NCBI RefSeq assembly: GCF_007830455.1
Contig: NZ_VLLB01000001.1
Coordinates: 682,001 to 746,000 of the forward strand
Reading direction: 5' to 3'
DNA length: 64,000 bases
Source of the DNA: Pseudoduganella lurida
GTDB lineage: Bacteria; Pseudomonadota; Gammaproteobacteria; Burkholderiales; Burkholderiaceae_D
Shown here: positions 22,600 through 33,929 of the stretch, in pieces
Layout: each line of letters starts with the position of its first letter
How positions within the stretch are numbered: the stretch's first letter is position 1
Position numbers and translations under genes: made by a program
Notes under the pieces: generated by a model
Told to the model about the DNA's origin: nothing
The model's input: only the letters and a program-made list of their open reading frames with translations
The model's database searches: none

Positions 22600-23511
22600 A
22601 TGGCACTGCAATCATTAGACATCAGGCGCGTTTCCGCCACGACCGTCCAGCCGCCGGCCGCCCGCGCCCCCATCACGGGCACGGTCGCCAAGCTGATCGA
22701 CGTTTCGAAATGCATCGGCTGCAAGGCCTGCCAGACCGCCTGCTCCGAATGGAACGACCTGCGCGATGAGGTGGGCGAGAACATCGGCGTGTACGACAAC
22801 CCGATCGACCTGACCCCGCAATCGTGGACCGTGATGCGTTTCACGGAACACGAGAAGCAGGACGGCAACCTGGAATGGCTGATCCGCAAGGACGGCTGCA
22901 TGCACTGCGAGGAACCGGGCTGCCTGAAGGCCTGTCCTTCGCCGGGCGCCATCGTGCAGTACACCAACGGCATCGTGGACTTCCACGAAGAGAACTGCAT
23001 CGGCTGCGGCTACTGCGTGACGGGCTGCCCGTTCAACGTGCCCCGCATCTCGAAGCAGGACAACCGCGCGTACAAGTGCACGCTGTGCTCGGACCGCGTG
23101 GCGGTGGGCCAGGAACCGGCCTGCGTGAAAACGTGCCCGACCGGTGCGATCGTCTTCGGTACCAAGGAAGACATGAAGGAGCACGCGGCCGAGCGGATCG
23201 AGGACCTGAAGTCGCGCGGCTACGAGAACGCCGGCCTGTACGACCCGGCCGGCGTGGGCGGCACGCACGTGATGTACGTGCTGCACCATGCGGACCGTCC
23301 GTCGCTGTACCATGGCCTGCCGAACAATCCGTCCATCAGCCCGATGGTCGGCCTGTGGAAAGGGCTGACGAAGCCGCTGGCGCTGGCCGGCATGGCGGCG
23401 GCGGCACTGGCGGGCTTCTTCCACTACACCCGTGTCGGCCCTAACGAGGTCAGCGCGGCGGAGGAAGAGGAAGCACTGCACGACGCCAAGCGGATCAGGG
23501 AGGAGACATGA
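22600..23511 (+). CDS. fdnH: Formate dehydrogenase iron-sulfur (beta) subunit
   Basis: A 303-residue electron-transfer subunit with four ferredoxin-type cysteine motifs: [36 protein letters not shown] and a fourth group starting CTLCSDR. These carry electrons from the catalytic subunit to the membrane cytochrome. One hydrophobic C-terminal helix (about 260-280) anchors it, as in FdnH. It begins one base after the fdnG stop and overlaps fdnI by four bases. Confidence 0.96.
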   Translation: MALQSLDIRRVSATTVQPPAARAPITGTVAKLIDVSKCIGCKACQTACSEWNDLRDEVGENIGVYDNPIDLTPQSWTVMRFTEHEKQDGNLEWLIRKDGCMHCEEPGCLKACPSPGAIVQYTNGIVDFHEENCIGCGYCVTGCPFNVPRISKQDNRAYKCTLCSDRVAVGQEPACVKTCPTGAIVFGTKEDMKEHAAERIEDLKSRGYENAGLYDPAGVGGTHVMYVLHHADRPSLYHGLPNNPSISPMVGLWKGLTKPLALAGMAAAALAGFFHYTRVGPNEVSAAEEEEALHDAKRIREET

Positions 23512-24167
23512 AGCGCACTGTCGAACTGAAGGACAAGGACGGCCTGCCGCTCATCGAGCGGTACAAGCCGAACGAACGCACCAACCACTGGATCACGGCG
23601 ATTGCCTTCGTGCTGCTGGCCGTGTCCGGACTGGCCATGTTCCATCCGGCCATGTCGTGGATGGCGGTGTTCCTGGGCGGCGGCCAGTGGACGCGCATCC
23701 TGCACCCGTTCATCGGTGTGGTGATGTTCCTGTCGTTCCTGGTGCTGGTGCTGCGCTTCTGGCACCACAACTTCCTGGACGCGTCGGACCGTCAGTGGCT
23801 CAAGCAGATGGACGACGTGCTGGCCAACCGCGAGGAGAAGCTGCCCCGCATCGGCAAGTACAACGCCGGCCAGAAGCTACTGTTCTGGGCGCTGATCGTG
23901 TCGATGCTGGGCCTGCTGCTGACCGGCATCGTGATGTGGCGCGTGTACTTCACGTTCCTGTTCCCGATCGAGCTGGTGCGCCTGGCTTCGCTGCTGCACG
24001 CGTTCTTCGCGTTCGTGATCATCATGTCGATCATCGTGCACGTGTACGCGGGCTTCTGGATCAAGGGCTCGATGGGCGCGATGGTGCGCGGCACGGTCAC
24101 CTACGGCTGGGCACGCAAGCATCACCCGCGCTGGTTCGAGTCGGAAATCCGCAAATCGGACCGCTGA
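23508..24167 (+). CDS. fdnI: Formate dehydrogenase cytochrome b556 (gamma) subunit
   Basis: A 219-residue membrane protein with four predicted helices (about 25-50, 60-80, 120-145, 155-175). His residues occur in positions typical of the two b-type hemes ([36 protein letters not shown]). It passes electrons from FdnH to quinone. Start at ATG 23508 overlaps fdnH. A strong terminator follows at 24200-24224, ending the fdnGHI transcript. Confidence 0.95.
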   Translation: MKRTVELKDKDGLPLIERYKPNERTNHWITAIAFVLLAVSGLAMFHPAMSWMAVFLGGGQWTRILHPFIGVVMFLSFLVLVLRFWHHNFLDASDRQWLKQMDDVLANREEKLPRIGKYNAGQKLLFWALIVSMLGLLLTGIVMWRVYFTFLFPIELVRLASLLHAFFAFVIIMSIIVHVYAGFWIKGSMGAMVRGTVTYGWARKHHPRWFESEIRKSDR

Positions 24168-24199
24168 GTACGCGTTCCTGCGTAATGGTCTAAAATCGG

Positions 24200-24224
24200 C
24201 CGGGCCCCTGTGGCCCGGTTTTTT
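24200..24224 (+). terminator. Rho-independent terminator after fdnI
   Basis: CCGGGCC, a five-base loop and GGCCCGG form a perfect 7-bp stem followed directly by six T residues, 33 bases after the fdnI stop. Confidence 0.9.
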
Positions 24225-24240
24225 CATTAAAAGTTGCCCG

Positions 24241-24309
24241 AAAAATGGGGACAGACCCCATTTTCCGGGAAATTAGTTTCTTCAAAAATGGGGTCTGTCC
24301 CCATTTTTG
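24241..24309. repeat. Inverted pair of palindromes with GGGGACAGACCCC-type cores
   Basis: Copy one has AAAATGGGGACAGACCCC and copy two has GGGGTCTGTCCCCATTTT, facing each other about 20 bases apart. Each is itself near-palindromic. The pair sits between the fdnI terminator and fdhE, so any separate fdhE promoter must overlap it. Confidence 0.75.
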
Positions 24310-24328
24310 AGGAAACACTGGAGTTAAT

Positions 24329-25357
24329 TTGGTACAGCGTCTGCTAGAACCCGGCGAGATCGAAGGTCTCGACCACACCGCCATTCCCCGCCTGCTGCTG
24401 CCGCAGCCGGGCGTCCTGTACACGGCCCGCGCAGAGCGGCTGCGCCAGCTGGCCGCCAACAACATCCAGGGCACGTCCGTCGATGCCACGCTGTCGAGCT
24501 ACGTAAAGCTGATGGCCGAACTGGTGCAGGCGCAGGCCGACGTCGTCGCCACGCTGCTGCCGGCCGGCATACCGCTGCCGGACACGGAAACGATGCGCGT
24601 CGCGCACGAACACAATATGCCGGTGCTCCCGGCCACCGGCCAGCGCCCCGCCGAGTGGCGCGCCGTGTATGCCGCCATCCTCGACAGGCTGGCCACCAAA
24701 TCGGCCGACCAGCCGCAGCTGGTGACGGCAATCGCCGCCCTCCGCGCGCTCGATGAAGCGCAGCTGGAAGGCGCCGCCGATGCGGTACTGGGCGAATTCG
24801 CCGAAGGCATCGACCCGCTGCACGCGCCGTTCATCGCCGCCGCGCTGCAGGCCACCTGGAGCCTCATGGCGTCGCAGCTGGACGAGTGCTGGGCCCAGCC
24901 GCTGATCACCGGCACGCTGTGCCCGGTGTGCGGCTCGCATCCCGTCGCCAGCGTGATCCGCATCGGCGGCCAGTCGCAGGGCTACCGCTACCTGCACTGC
25001 CAGCTGTGCGCCAGCGAATGGCACATGGTGCGCGTGAAGTGCTCCTGCTGCGAATCGACCAGCAAGATCGCCTACCAGGGCCTGACGGACGCCGAAGCCA
25101 ACCTGGTCGAGGAAAACATCGCCGCCGCCAGGGAAGGCAAGATGATGAACAAGGCGAACGACCCGACCCGCGTGGCACGTGCCGAAACCTGCGACGAGTG
25201 CCATACCTACCGGAAGATCTTCAACCAGGAGCACGACTACAACGTCGATCCGCTCGCCGACGACCTGGCCAGCCTGGTGCTGGACGTGCTGGTGTCCGAG
25301 CTGGGCTACGCCCGCGCCAGCGGCAACCCCTTGCTGCGACTGGGCAGCCCGGCATGA
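24329..25357 (+). CDS. fdhE: FdhE, formate dehydrogenase accessory protein
   Basis: A 342-residue FdhE, a rubredoxin-like protein that interacts with the catalytic subunits during assembly of respiratory formate dehydrogenase. It has the paired cysteine motifs [22 protein letters not shown] and CDECHTY expected for metal binding. The start is TTG 24329 with GGAG five bases upstream, giving [14 protein letters not shown]; length is slightly over the usual 309. Its stop overlaps the selA start (ATGA), so fdhE, selA and selB form a coupled operon. The gene lies beyond a terminator from fdnI and so needs its own promoter. Confidence 0.93.
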   Translation: MVQRLLEPGEIEGLDHTAIPRLLLPQPGVLYTARAERLRQLAANNIQGTSVDATLSSYVKLMAELVQAQADVVATLLPAGIPLPDTETMRVAHEHNMPVLPATGQRPAEWRAVYAAILDRLATKSADQPQLVTAIAALRALDEAQLEGAADAVLGEFAEGIDPLHAPFIAAALQATWSLMASQLDECWAQPLITGTLCPVCGSHPVASVIRIGGQSQGYRYLHCQLCASEWHMVRVKCSCCESTSKIAYQGLTDAEANLVEENIAAAREGKMMNKANDPTRVARAETCDECHTYRKIFNQEHDYNVDPLADDLASLVLDVLVSELGYARASGNPLLRLGSPA

Positions 25358-26775
25358 TGGACGGCGCGTCAGGCAAGGCGACACCGGGCCTGCGGCTGCC
25401 GGCCGTCCACACGCTGCTTGCCGCCGAGGCGTGCCAGCCGCTGGTGGCCGAATTCGGCCGCGAGCAGACGGTCAATGTGCTGCGCGAGGTACTGGCCCGC
25501 TTGCGGGAATCGCTCGTGAACGGCGGCGCCCCCGACACGTCCCAGGCCGCCGTGCTGGCCGCGCTGGCCGAACGCCTGCGCGACGCCAACCGCTCGCACA
25601 TGCGCCGCCTGTTCAACCTGACGGGCACGGTGCTGCACACGAACCTCGGCCGCGCCTTGCTGCCCGACGTGGCAGTGCAGGCCGTGGCCGACGCGCTGCG
25701 CTGGCCGATGAACCTGGAATGGGATCTGGAGACGGGCAAGCGCGGCGATCGCGATACCCTCGTCGAGGAACATCTCCTCAAGCTGACGGGCGCCGAAGCC
25801 GTCACCATCGTCAACAACAACGCCGCCGCCGTGCTGCTGATGCTGAACACGGTCGCGATGGGCCGCGAAGTGATCGTCTCGCGCGGCGAGCTGGTGGAAA
25901 TCGGCGGTGCGTTCCGCATCCCGGACGTGATGACGCGCGCCGGCGCCACGCTCGTCGAAGTGGGCGCCACCAACCGCACGCACGAGAAGGACTACGATGC
26001 GGCGGCGGGCGAAAAGACCGCGCTGATGATGAAGGTCCACTGCAGCAATTATGCCATCACCGGTTTTACGAAGGAAGTCACGCTGGAAGAGCTGGTCCCG
26101 CTGGCGAGGAAGCACGGCATCCCCGTCGCCGTGGACCTGGGCAGCGGCACCCTGGTCGACCTGGAACAGTACGGCCTGCCCCATGAACCGACGGTGCGCG
26201 AGACCATCGCCGCCGGCGCCGACCTCGTCACCTTCAGCGGCGACAAGCTGCTGGGCGGCCCGCAGTGCGGCATCATCGCCGGCCGCAAGGACCTGATCGC
26301 CGCCATCAAGAAGAATCCATTGAAGCGTGCCCTGCGCGTCGGCAAGCTCACGCTCGCCGCGCTGGAACCCGTGCTCGCGCTGTACCACGCGCCGGACCTG
26401 CTGGCCGACCGCCTCACCACGCTGCGGCTGCTCACCCGCCCGGCGGCATCGATGCGGCGACTGGCCGAACGGCTGCTGCCGGCCGTGCAGGGGGCGCTGG
26501 GCGACACGTACACCGTCACCGCCGAACCGATGCAAAGCCAGATCGGCAGCGGCGCCCTGCCCGTCGATAACCTGCCCAGCTACGGGCTGGCGATACGCTC
26601 TGCGCCAGCAACGCGCGGCAATCCGCTGGGCGTGCTGGAACGCCGCCTGCGCGACCTGCCCGTGCCCGTCATCGGCCGCATCAAGGACGATGCGCTGTGG
26701 CTGGACCTGCGCTGCCTGGAAGAGGCGCATGCCGCCGAATTCGAGGCGCAACTGACCGACCTGGGCCGCGCATGA
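25354..26775 (+). CDS. selA: L-seryl-tRNA(Sec) selenium transferase
   Basis: A 473-residue PLP enzyme that converts seryl-tRNA(Sec) to selenocysteinyl-tRNA(Sec) using selenophosphate. The family sequence is clear: [34 protein letters not shown], and [12 protein letters not shown] with the PLP lysine at about residue 298. The start at ATG 25354 overlaps the fdhE stop; the next codon is also ATG. It overlaps selB by four bases. The selenophosphate synthetase SelD, which it depends on, is not in this window. Confidence 0.96.
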   Translation: MMDGASGKATPGLRLPAVHTLLAAEACQPLVAEFGREQTVNVLREVLARLRESLVNGGAPDTSQAAVLAALAERLRDANRSHMRRLFNLTGTVLHTNLGRALLPDVAVQAVADALRWPMNLEWDLETGKRGDRDTLVEEHLLKLTGAEAVTIVNNNAAAVLLMLNTVAMGREVIVSRGELVEIGGAFRIPDVMTRAGATLVEVGATNRTHEKDYDAAAGEKTALMMKVHCSNYAITGFTKEVTLEELVPLARKHGIPVAVDLGSGTLVDLEQYGLPHEPTVRETIAAGADLVTFSGDKLLGGPQCGIIAGRKDLIAAIKKNPLKRALRVGKLTLAALEPVLALYHAPDLLADRLTTLRLLTRPAASMRRLAERLLPAVQGALGDTYTVTAEPMQSQIGSGALPVDNLPSYGLAIRSAPATRGNPLGVLERRLRDLPVPVIGRIKDDALWLDLRCLEEAHAAEFEAQLTDLGRA

Positions 26776-28661
26776 TCGTCGGTACCGCCGGCCACATCGA
26801 CCATGGCAAGACCACCCTCACGCGCGCGCTGACGGGGGTCGACACCGACCGCCTGAAGGAAGAAAAGGCGCGCGGCATCTCGATCGAATTGGGCTACGCC
26901 TACGTGCCGCTGGCCGATGGTTCCGTGCTCGGCGTGATCGACGTGCCGGGCCACGAGAAATTCATCCGCACGATGGCCTCCGGCGTGACGGGCATCGATG
27001 TCGCCCTGCTGGTGATTGCGGCCGACGACGGCATCATGCCGCAGACCGTCGAGCACCTGGCCATCCTGCGGCTGCTGGGCGTTACGCGCGGCGCCGTCGC
27101 GCTGACGAAATGCGACCGCGCCGATGCCGAACGCATCGCCGCCGTGGAAAACGACATCGCGGTGCTTCTCGCCGATACGCCATTCGCCGGCGCACCCGTG
27201 TTCCGCACCGCCGCGACCAACCCGGGCGATGCCGGTGTCGCCGCCCTGCTCGATCACCTCGCCGCCATCGCGCAAACGCTGCCGTCGCGTGACGAACAGC
27301 GCCTGTTCCGCCTGGGCGTCGACCGCGTGTTCACGCTGGCCGGCCAGGGTACCGTCATCACGGGCACCGCGCTGTCCGGCGACGTGGCGGTGGGCGATAC
27401 GCTCGTGCTGGCCCCCGGCGGCCAGAGCGCCCGCGTGCGCGCCATCCATGCGCAGAACCGCACCGCCACGCAGGGCCATGCGGGCCAGCGTCTCGCGCTG
27501 AACCTGGCCGGCGTGGCGAAGGAAGACATCGAACGGGGCAGCTGGGTGGTCGCCCCCGCGCTGGCCGACGTGTCGGAGCGCATCGACGCGCGGCTGACCC
27601 TGGCCAGCGGCGTATTGAAAGCCTGGTCGCCGGTGCACGTGCACCTGGGCGCCGCGCACCATACGGCCCATGTGGTGCCGCTCGATGCCGAGACGGTGCA
27701 GCCGGGCCAGACCGCGCGCGTGCAGCTGGTGTTCGACGTGCCGCTGCACGCGGTGCCGGGCGACCGCTTCGTGGTGCGCAATGCGCAGGCCACGCAGACG
27801 ATCGGCGGCGGCGTGGTGCTCGACCCGTTCGGCGCGGCGCGCAAGCGCCGCAGTCCCGCGCGCCTGGCGTGGCTGGAGGCATTGCAGAGTTACCTGGATG
27901 GCGGCGACGTGTCCGCACTGCTGGCGCAAAGCCCCCTCGGCGTGCGTGCGGCGTCCCTGGTGCGCCTCACGCAACTGCCGCCCGATGCGCTGCCACTGCC
28001 CGTGGGCGCGCTGCGCGTGCCGCTGTCCGGCGGCGAAGAGCTGTGGATCATGGAGGCGGCGCTGGCCCAGCTGGAGGGCTCGGTGCTGGCCTCACTCGCG
28101 ACCTTCCATGCGAAGCATCCGGACGACGCCGGCCCCGAACTGTGGCGGCTGAAACGCATGGCGCAGCCGGATGCGGAAGATGCCCTGTGGAGCGCCCTCG
28201 CCGCCCGCATGCTCGCGCAAGGCAGCATCGCGCAGAGGGGCCACAGCCTGCACTTGCCGGGCCACAGCGTGGCATTGACGCAGGAAGAAGAAGCGCTGGC
28301 GGCACCGCTGCTGGCGGCCGTCGAGCAGGGCCGCTTCGATCCGCCGTGGGTGCGCGACTTGGCAAAGGCACAGCGCGTGCCGGAAGACGAAGTGCGGCGG
28401 CTGCTGCGCAAGCTGGCGCGCGCCGGGCAGCTGTCGCAGGTGGTGCCGGACCTGTTCTACCACCCGCGCGCGCTGGCGGACATGGCGCGCATTGTCGCCA
28501 CGCTGCCGGACACGCAGGCGGCGACGTTCCGCGATGCGACGGACCTGGGCCGCAAACGCGCGATCCAGGTGTTGGAGTATTTCGACCGGGTCGGCTATAC
28601 TCGCCGCGTCCGCAACAGCCACCTGGTGCGGCCCAACGCGAGCTGGCCGGAAGCGATGTGA
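26772..28661 (+). CDS. selB: Selenocysteine-specific elongation factor SelB
   Basis: A 629-residue GTPase that delivers Sec-tRNA to UGA codons marked by a SECIS hairpin. The G1 [19 protein letters not shown] and TKCD motifs are intact. Domain II and III beta-barrels follow, then a C-terminal set of winged helices (about 380-629) that bind the SECIS loop. The start ATG 26772 overlaps the selA stop. The selC tRNA lies 34 bases downstream, probably on the same transcript. Confidence 0.96.
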   Translation: MIVGTAGHIDHGKTTLTRALTGVDTDRLKEEKARGISIELGYAYVPLADGSVLGVIDVPGHEKFIRTMASGVTGIDVALLVIAADDGIMPQTVEHLAILRLLGVTRGAVALTKCDRADAERIAAVENDIAVLLADTPFAGAPVFRTAATNPGDAGVAALLDHLAAIAQTLPSRDEQRLFRLGVDRVFTLAGQGTVITGTALSGDVAVGDTLVLAPGGQSARVRAIHAQNRTATQGHAGQRLALNLAGVAKEDIERGSWVVAPALADVSERIDARLTLASGVLKAWSPVHVHLGAAHHTAHVVPLDAETVQPGQTARVQLVFDVPLHAVPGDRFVVRNAQATQTIGGGVVLDPFGAARKRRSPARLAWLEALQSYLDGGDVSALLAQSPLGVRAASLVRLTQLPPDALPLPVGALRVPLSGGEELWIMEAALAQLEGSVLASLATFHAKHPDDAGPELWRLKRMAQPDAEDALWSALAARMLAQGSIAQRGHSLHLPGHSVALTQEEEALAAPLLAAVEQGRFDPPWVRDLAKAQRVPEDEVRRLLRKLARAGQLSQVVPDLFYHPRALADMARIVATLPDTQAATFRDATDLGRKRAIQVLEYFDRVGYTRRVRNSHLVRPNASWPEAM

Positions 28662-28695
28662 CCAGCGCGAGCCAGCGCGTTTCCAAGTAGTCCTA

Positions 28696-28791
28696 GGAAG
28701 GCATTCTCATCCGGTGATGGGGCCGGGCTTCAAACCCGGTGAGGGGCGTCAGACGCTCCTCTGTAAGTTCGACTCTTTCTGCCTTCCGCCA
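28696..28791 (+). tRNA. selC: tRNA-Sec (UCA anticodon)
   Basis: A 96-base tRNA with the hallmarks of bacterial selC: an 8-bp acceptor stem (GGAAGGCA with TGCCTTCC), discriminator G, encoded CCA at 28789-28791, and a long variable arm. The anticodon UCA lies in the loop CTTCAAA, and the T-loop reads GTTCGACTC. It closely parallels E. coli selC. It is on the same strand just after selB and ends nine bases before the stop of the convergent next gene. Confidence 0.97.
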
Positions 28792-28800
28792 CCCTGCCGT

Positions 28801-29346
28801 TTATTCCTTGCCCGGCATCTTGCCGCTCTTCGGCGCCGAATCGAGCGCGCGGCGTTCGACCGGATTCACGTAGGCGTCGGACGGCTTGATTTCCATGGCG
28901 CCTTCCGCACCGCCATCGCCATTGCCGGCGCCCATGCCCTTCGTCGAGGTCGCGCTGGTACCGGCATCGACGCGCTCGCCCGTCACCGGGGAGCCGTCCG
29001 CGGCCGACGTGCTGGCGCCGCTGCTGTCGGCCTTGCCATCGTCCTTGTTATCGGACTTTGCATCGGCGGCGGCATCCGCCTTCACCTGGGCCTGGCTCTT
29101 CGGGTTGTGCTTCGTCGTGTGGCCCTTGCCGCCGTTCTTGTCCTTCTGCTTGTTGGTGTTCTGCTGCGCCGTGGCGGTGCGGCCCGGCGTGGCTTCGGTG
29201 CCGGCCTTCGTGTCCGACTGGGCCTGCGGCGGGTTCGCCATGTTCGTCACGGAATGGCTCTGTGCCGACGCGGTGCCGGCAAATGCCAGGGCGGCCATTG
29301 CCGCAATCATGGTGGTGTTGAGCTTCGTATTGAATGTCGTGTTCAT
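28801..29346 (-). CDS. Secreted low-complexity protein of unknown function
   Basis: A 181-residue protein starting at ATG 29346 with GAGGAG upstream. A signal peptide (about 1-29, ending TASAQ) is followed by a disordered region rich in Thr, Lys, Asp, Asn, Ala and Ser. No domain is recognisable. It is convergent with selC. It could be a periplasmic or extracellular stress protein, but nothing in the sequence fixes a role. Confidence 0.7.
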   Translation of the reverse strand: MNTTFNTKLNTTMIAAMAALAFAGTASAQSHSVTNMANPPQAQSDTKAGTEATPGRTATAQQNTNKQKDKNGGKGHTTKHNPKSQAQVKADAAADAKSDNKDDGKADSSGASTSAADGSPVTGERVDAGTSATSTKGMGAGNGDGGAEGAMEIKPSDAYVNPVERRALDSAPKSGKMPGKE

Positions 29347-29587
29347 GGTGTTCTCCTCTGGCCAGTGGCCTTGCAACGTTCGGGCGCGGGTCTCGGATGA
29401 CGCCGCCGGATGACACCATTCTGTCATGCAGCTCGACCATTGGGAGTAGGAGAAAGCGCCGTGCGCGGGTCGGCGCGCATCCGTCCTACCCCTGCCGGTG
29501 GCGCCGCCATCTCTCCCTTACAGCAGGTAGACGCGCCCCGCGTGGTTGCCGACAATGACTTCATTGCAACCACCACCGGAGTCCATC

Positions 29588-30427
29588 ATGACAGCCCAGC
29601 ACACCATCAATACCGTCACTACCCGCGACGGCACCATCATCCGCTACACCGACTGGGGCGACGGTCCCGTCGTCGTGTTCAGCCACGGCTGGCCGCTGCA
29701 GGGCGACGCCTGGGAAGACCAGATGATGTTCCTGGCCGACCATGGCTACCGCGTGGTGGCGCACGACCGCCGCGGCCACGGCCTGTCCAGCAAGCCCTGG
29801 CACGGCAACGACATGGACCACTACGCCGACGACCTGGCCGCCGTGATCGAATCGCTGGGCCTGGAAAACATCATGCTGGTGGGGCACTCGACCGGCGGCG
29901 GCGAGGTGGCGCGCTACATCGGCCGCCACGGCACCGGTCGCGTCACCCGCGCCGTGCTGGTGGGCGCCGTCACGCCGCGCATGCTGGTGGGCCCGGACAA
30001 TCCGAACGGCGTGCCCCTGTCCGTGTTCGACGAGATCCGCGCCGGCGTGAAGAACGACCGCTCGCAGTTCTTCAAGGACCTGACGACGCCGTTCTATGGC
30101 TACAACCGCCCTGGCGCGAAGGACTCGGCCGGCGTGCGCGAAACGTTCTGGCTGCAGGGTTCCCAGTCGAGCATCCGCGCCGCCTATGCCTGCATCAAGC
30201 AGTTCTCCGAGACGGACTTCACGGAAGACCTGAAGAAGATGACCTTCCCCACCCTGGTGATCCATGGCGATGCCGACCAGATCGTGCCGATCGATGCCAC
30301 CGCGCGCCGCGCCGTCGAGATCCTGCCGCAGGGCCGCCTGGTGGTGTACGAAGGCGCGCCGCACGGCCTGCCGACCACGCACAAGGACCGCCTGAACGCG
30401 GACCTGCTGGCCTTCCTGCGCAGCTGA
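29588..30427 (+). CDS. Alpha/beta hydrolase (non-heme chloroperoxidase/esterase type)
   Basis: A 279-residue alpha/beta-fold hydrolase. The nucleophile elbow GHSTGGG, oxyanion segment [20 protein letters not shown] motif, Asp in HGDADQIVP and His in APHGLP are all present. The sequence type is that of bacterial cofactor-free chloroperoxidases and related esterases. The start ATG 29588 has GGAG six bases upstream. It overlaps the YoaK-like gene by one base. The natural substrate is unknown. Confidence 0.9.
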   Translation: MTAQHTINTVTTRDGTIIRYTDWGDGPVVVFSHGWPLQGDAWEDQMMFLADHGYRVVAHDRRGHGLSSKPWHGNDMDHYADDLAAVIESLGLENIMLVGHSTGGGEVARYIGRHGTGRVTRAVLVGAVTPRMLVGPDNPNGVPLSVFDEIRAGVKNDRSQFFKDLTTPFYGYNRPGAKDSAGVRETFWLQGSQSSIRAAYACIKQFSETDFTEDLKKMTFPTLVIHGDADQIVPIDATARRAVEILPQGRLVVYEGAPHGLPTTHKDRLNADLLAFLRS

Positions 30428-31125
30428 TGAAGGCGACACCCAGCGACCTGTTCCTGGGCATCTGCCTGGGCGGGCTGGCCGGCTATGTCGACACGGCGGG
30501 CTTCGTGGCGCTGTACGGGCTGTTCACGGCCCACGTGACGGGCAACTTCGTGCTGATCGGTGCGGAACTGGCGCGCCCTTCGCACGGCCCGCTGCTGCTG
30601 AAGTTCCTCGCCTTCCCCGCCTTCGGGGCCGGCGTGGTGTTCGGCCGGCTGCTCGGCAATGCCTATGAACGCCGCGGCAGCAGCGCCGTACGGCCCCTGC
30701 TGGCGCTGGAGCTCGTGCTGCTGGCGGGTTTCATGGCGGCGGGCCTGGCCGCGGTGCCGTTCGAACACCAGAGCGCGCCGCCGGTGCTCCTGGCCGGCAT
30801 GCTGGGCGCGGCGGCGATGGGTGTCCACAACGCCGCGGGCAAGCAGCAGTTCGCCCGCATCGCCCCGACCACGGTCATGACGGGCAACGTGACGGAGCTG
30901 CTGTTCAATGTGACGGACCTGGCGACCGGCCATGGCGCCCCGGCCGCGCGCGAAAAGCTCACGCGCTTCGCCTGGCCCGTGCTGGCCTTCGCGCTGGGCT
31001 GCATCGCCGGCGGTTCGGCCTACGTGGCGGCCGGCTTCTGGTGCCTGCTGCTGCCGGTGGGCGCGCTGGTGATGCTGCTGGGCCTGCGCTGGCCATCGCC
31101 GGTGCCCGTCCCCGCCGCGAAATAG
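30427..31125 (+). CDS. YoaK family (DUF1275) membrane protein
   Basis: A 232-residue membrane protein with about six helices and the family start GGLAGYVDTAGFVALYGLFTAHVTGN. Its role in the family is not established; a transport function has been suggested. It is translationally coupled to the upstream hydrolase (stop and start share one base). Confidence 0.88.
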   Translation: MKATPSDLFLGICLGGLAGYVDTAGFVALYGLFTAHVTGNFVLIGAELARPSHGPLLLKFLAFPAFGAGVVFGRLLGNAYERRGSSAVRPLLALELVLLAGFMAAGLAAVPFEHQSAPPVLLAGMLGAAAMGVHNAAGKQQFARIAPTTVMTGNVTELLFNVTDLATGHGAPAAREKLTRFAWPVLAFALGCIAGGSAYVAAGFWCLLLPVGALVMLLGLRWPSPVPVPAAK

Positions 31126-31204
31126 CATTCCCGGCCATCCCGGCCGCGGGTCGGGAAGAGCGCAGCGACGATGCCCCGCCGCGCTCTTCCTGGCGTTCCT
31201 CGCC

Positions 31205-31834
<630 letters not shown>

Positions 31835-31990
31835 GGTGGCTCCGCCTTGAAAAGAGCGACTTTACCAGCACGGCGGGGCCCCGGCATCACCGGAAAGAGG
31901 CAAACGGGGAATGATTCGTTACTGCGCACGAATGATCGGACATTGCAAGGACGACAAAAGCTCCGTAAGCTCTCACACTTCGCCAACTGA

Positions 31991-33826
31991 ATGAGCACCA
32001 TGAACACCAATCCCAAGCGGCTGGAAGAACTGGAATCGGAGGATCGCCGCGTGCGCGAGCTGTCGCGCTACGGGCTCGATCCGGACCGTCCCGATCCGCA
32101 GCTGCGCTTCATCGTGGAGCTGGCCGTCCAGACCATGGGTGCCGAGATTGGCGGCATCAGCCTGGTCTACGAATCGCACATCTGGCTGCCCGTCACGGTG
32201 GGCATCGCGCTGCGCGACGTGGACCGCAAGCACTCCTTCTGCGGCGACGCGGTCGCTGCCGGCCAGGAGTTCTTCGAGATCGGCGATGCGCTGGAAGACG
32301 ACTGGAGCGCCAGCCGCCCGATCGTGCGCAACGCGCCGCATTACCGGCACTATGCCGCCGTCACGCTGCGCGGCAACCGCGGCTACGTGCTGGGCACCCT
32401 GTGGGTGATGTGGCGCGAGCCGGGCCGCCTCGACGAGGCGCAGCGCACCATGCTGCAGGGCCTGGGCCGCCTGGTGACGGACACGCTGGAGCTGCGCTAC
32501 TGCGACGAGGTCACGGGCCTGTACAACCGCACCGCCTTCATCCAGCACCTGCAGCAGGCCAAGAGCCCCGCGGGCGCCAGCGAACTGACGGTGGGCTATA
32601 TCGACCTGTCCGGCTTCCACCAGGTGAACGAGATCTTCGGCCGCCGTGCCGGCGACGCGGCACTGGCCGAGATCGCTGCCCGCATCACCGGCTGGGCCGG
32701 CAGCGGCAATCCGGTCGGGCATATGGGCGGCGACCGCTTTGCCTTCGCTTTGCTGGAAGGTTCGGACGATGGGCGCATGCAGGCCCTGGCCCGCGCGATC
32801 GACATGCCGATCCAGCTCTCCGCCGACCGTCACCAGGTGCTGCGCGCCCGCATCGGCGTGGTGCGCCAGGACCTGCCCACCACGCTGGCCGCGGCCGCCC
32901 TGCTGGACATGGCCGAAACGGCCGCCTCCAGCATCGGCGAAACGCACACCTTCACCGTCGTGCGCGAATATGGCGACGAGCTGCGCGAGCGCTCCGGCCT
33001 GCTGCACGACATGCTGGGACTGCTGCAAGGGCATGACGCGGCCGGCGAACTGACGATGCATTACCAGCCGCAGGTGAACTTCGCGCGGCAGAAGCTGATC
33101 GGGCTGGAGGCGCTGGCGCGCTGGCACCATCCGCGCCGCGGCGCCGTGCTGCCATCGACCTTCGTGCCGCTGGCCGAAAGCACGGGCCGCAGCTACGAGC
33201 TCGATCTGCTGGTGATGCGCCAGGTGTGCCAGGACATGCGGGGCTGGGCCGATGCGGGTCTGCCGCAGGTGCCCGTTTCGCTGAACTTCTCGCGCGCCTC
33301 GCTGCTGCATCCCGAGCTGGCCGGCACCATCGCCGCGCTGCTGGACGAGTTCCGGCTGCCCGGCGCGCTGCTGGAGGTGGAAGTGACGGAAAGCCAGCTG
33401 CTCGAGGCGCCGCAGGCGCTGCACGAGCGCGTGGCGGCGCTGCGCGAACTGGGGCTGCGCATCGCCATCGACGATTTCGGCATCGGCTACTCGAACCTGG
33501 ATGCCATCGGCTCGCTGCCCTTCGACCGGCTGAAGGTGGACCGCCGCTTCGTGCACGGCGTGGCCGACAGCGCCGTGACGGCCAGCCTGTTCCGGCTGAT
33601 CCAGGGCGTGGCCGAAGGTTCCGATGCCGAGCTGCTGTGCGAGGGACTGGAACGCCAGGTCGACCTGGACTGGCTGCGCCACGAACACGCCTACTGCGTG
33701 CAGGGCTGGTACTTCTGCTCGGCGCTGCCGCCGGAAGGCGTGGAGCACCTGCTGCGCGCCTGGGGCGACCGTTCCAGCCGGCCGGCCCCCCATGGCGACA
33801 TGCGGGAGCTGTTCTCGCAGACGTGA
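31991..33826 (+). CDS. c-di-GMP phosphodiesterase with GAF-like, degenerate GGDEF and EAL domains
   Basis: A soluble 611-residue protein. A GAF-type domain (about 15-165) is followed by a GGDEF domain in which the signature is G246-G247-D248-R249-F250 and key substrate residues are altered, so it is probably not a cyclase. The EAL domain is intact (E373-A374-L375, EVEVTES, IDDFGIGYSNLD, KVDRRF), which supports c-di-GMP hydrolysis. There are no membrane segments, so it should sense a cytoplasmic signal through the GAF-like domain. Confidence 0.92.
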   Translation: MSTMNTNPKRLEELESEDRRVRELSRYGLDPDRPDPQLRFIVELAVQTMGAEIGGISLVYESHIWLPVTVGIALRDVDRKHSFCGDAVAAGQEFFEIGDALEDDWSASRPIVRNAPHYRHYAAVTLRGNRGYVLGTLWVMWREPGRLDEAQRTMLQGLGRLVTDTLELRYCDEVTGLYNRTAFIQHLQQAKSPAGASELTVGYIDLSGFHQVNEIFGRRAGDAALAEIAARITGWAGSGNPVGHMGGDRFAFALLEGSDDGRMQALARAIDMPIQLSADRHQVLRARIGVVRQDLPTTLAAAALLDMAETAASSIGETHTFTVVREYGDELRERSGLLHDMLGLLQGHDAAGELTMHYQPQVNFARQKLIGLEALARWHHPRRGAVLPSTFVPLAESTGRSYELDLLVMRQVCQDMRGWADAGLPQVPVSLNFSRASLLHPELAGTIAALLDEFRLPGALLEVEVTESQLLEAPQALHERVAALRELGLRIAIDDFGIGYSNLDAIGSLPFDRLKVDRRFVHGVADSAVTASLFRLIQGVAEGSDAELLCEGLERQVDLDWLRHEHAYCVQGWYFCSALPPEGVEHLLRAWGDRSSRPAPHGDMRELFSQT

Positions 33827-33929
33827 TCCGGCGCGGACGACCCTGCGCGTCCGACCGGGCGGCACAGCCGCTCCGGCACCGCTGCCCTGCCATGCGCCGC
33901 GCCCTGTCGAGCCTGCGTATACTCGGGCC

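Noticed and set aside
19539..23000. Long minus-strand frame of about 1,150 residues across fdnG and fdnH
   Set aside because: Antisense shadow of the formate dehydrogenase genes.
29410..30426. Upstream extension of the YoaK-like frame
   Set aside because: It is an out-of-frame reading of the alpha/beta hydrolase gene; the true start overlaps the hydrolase stop at 30427.
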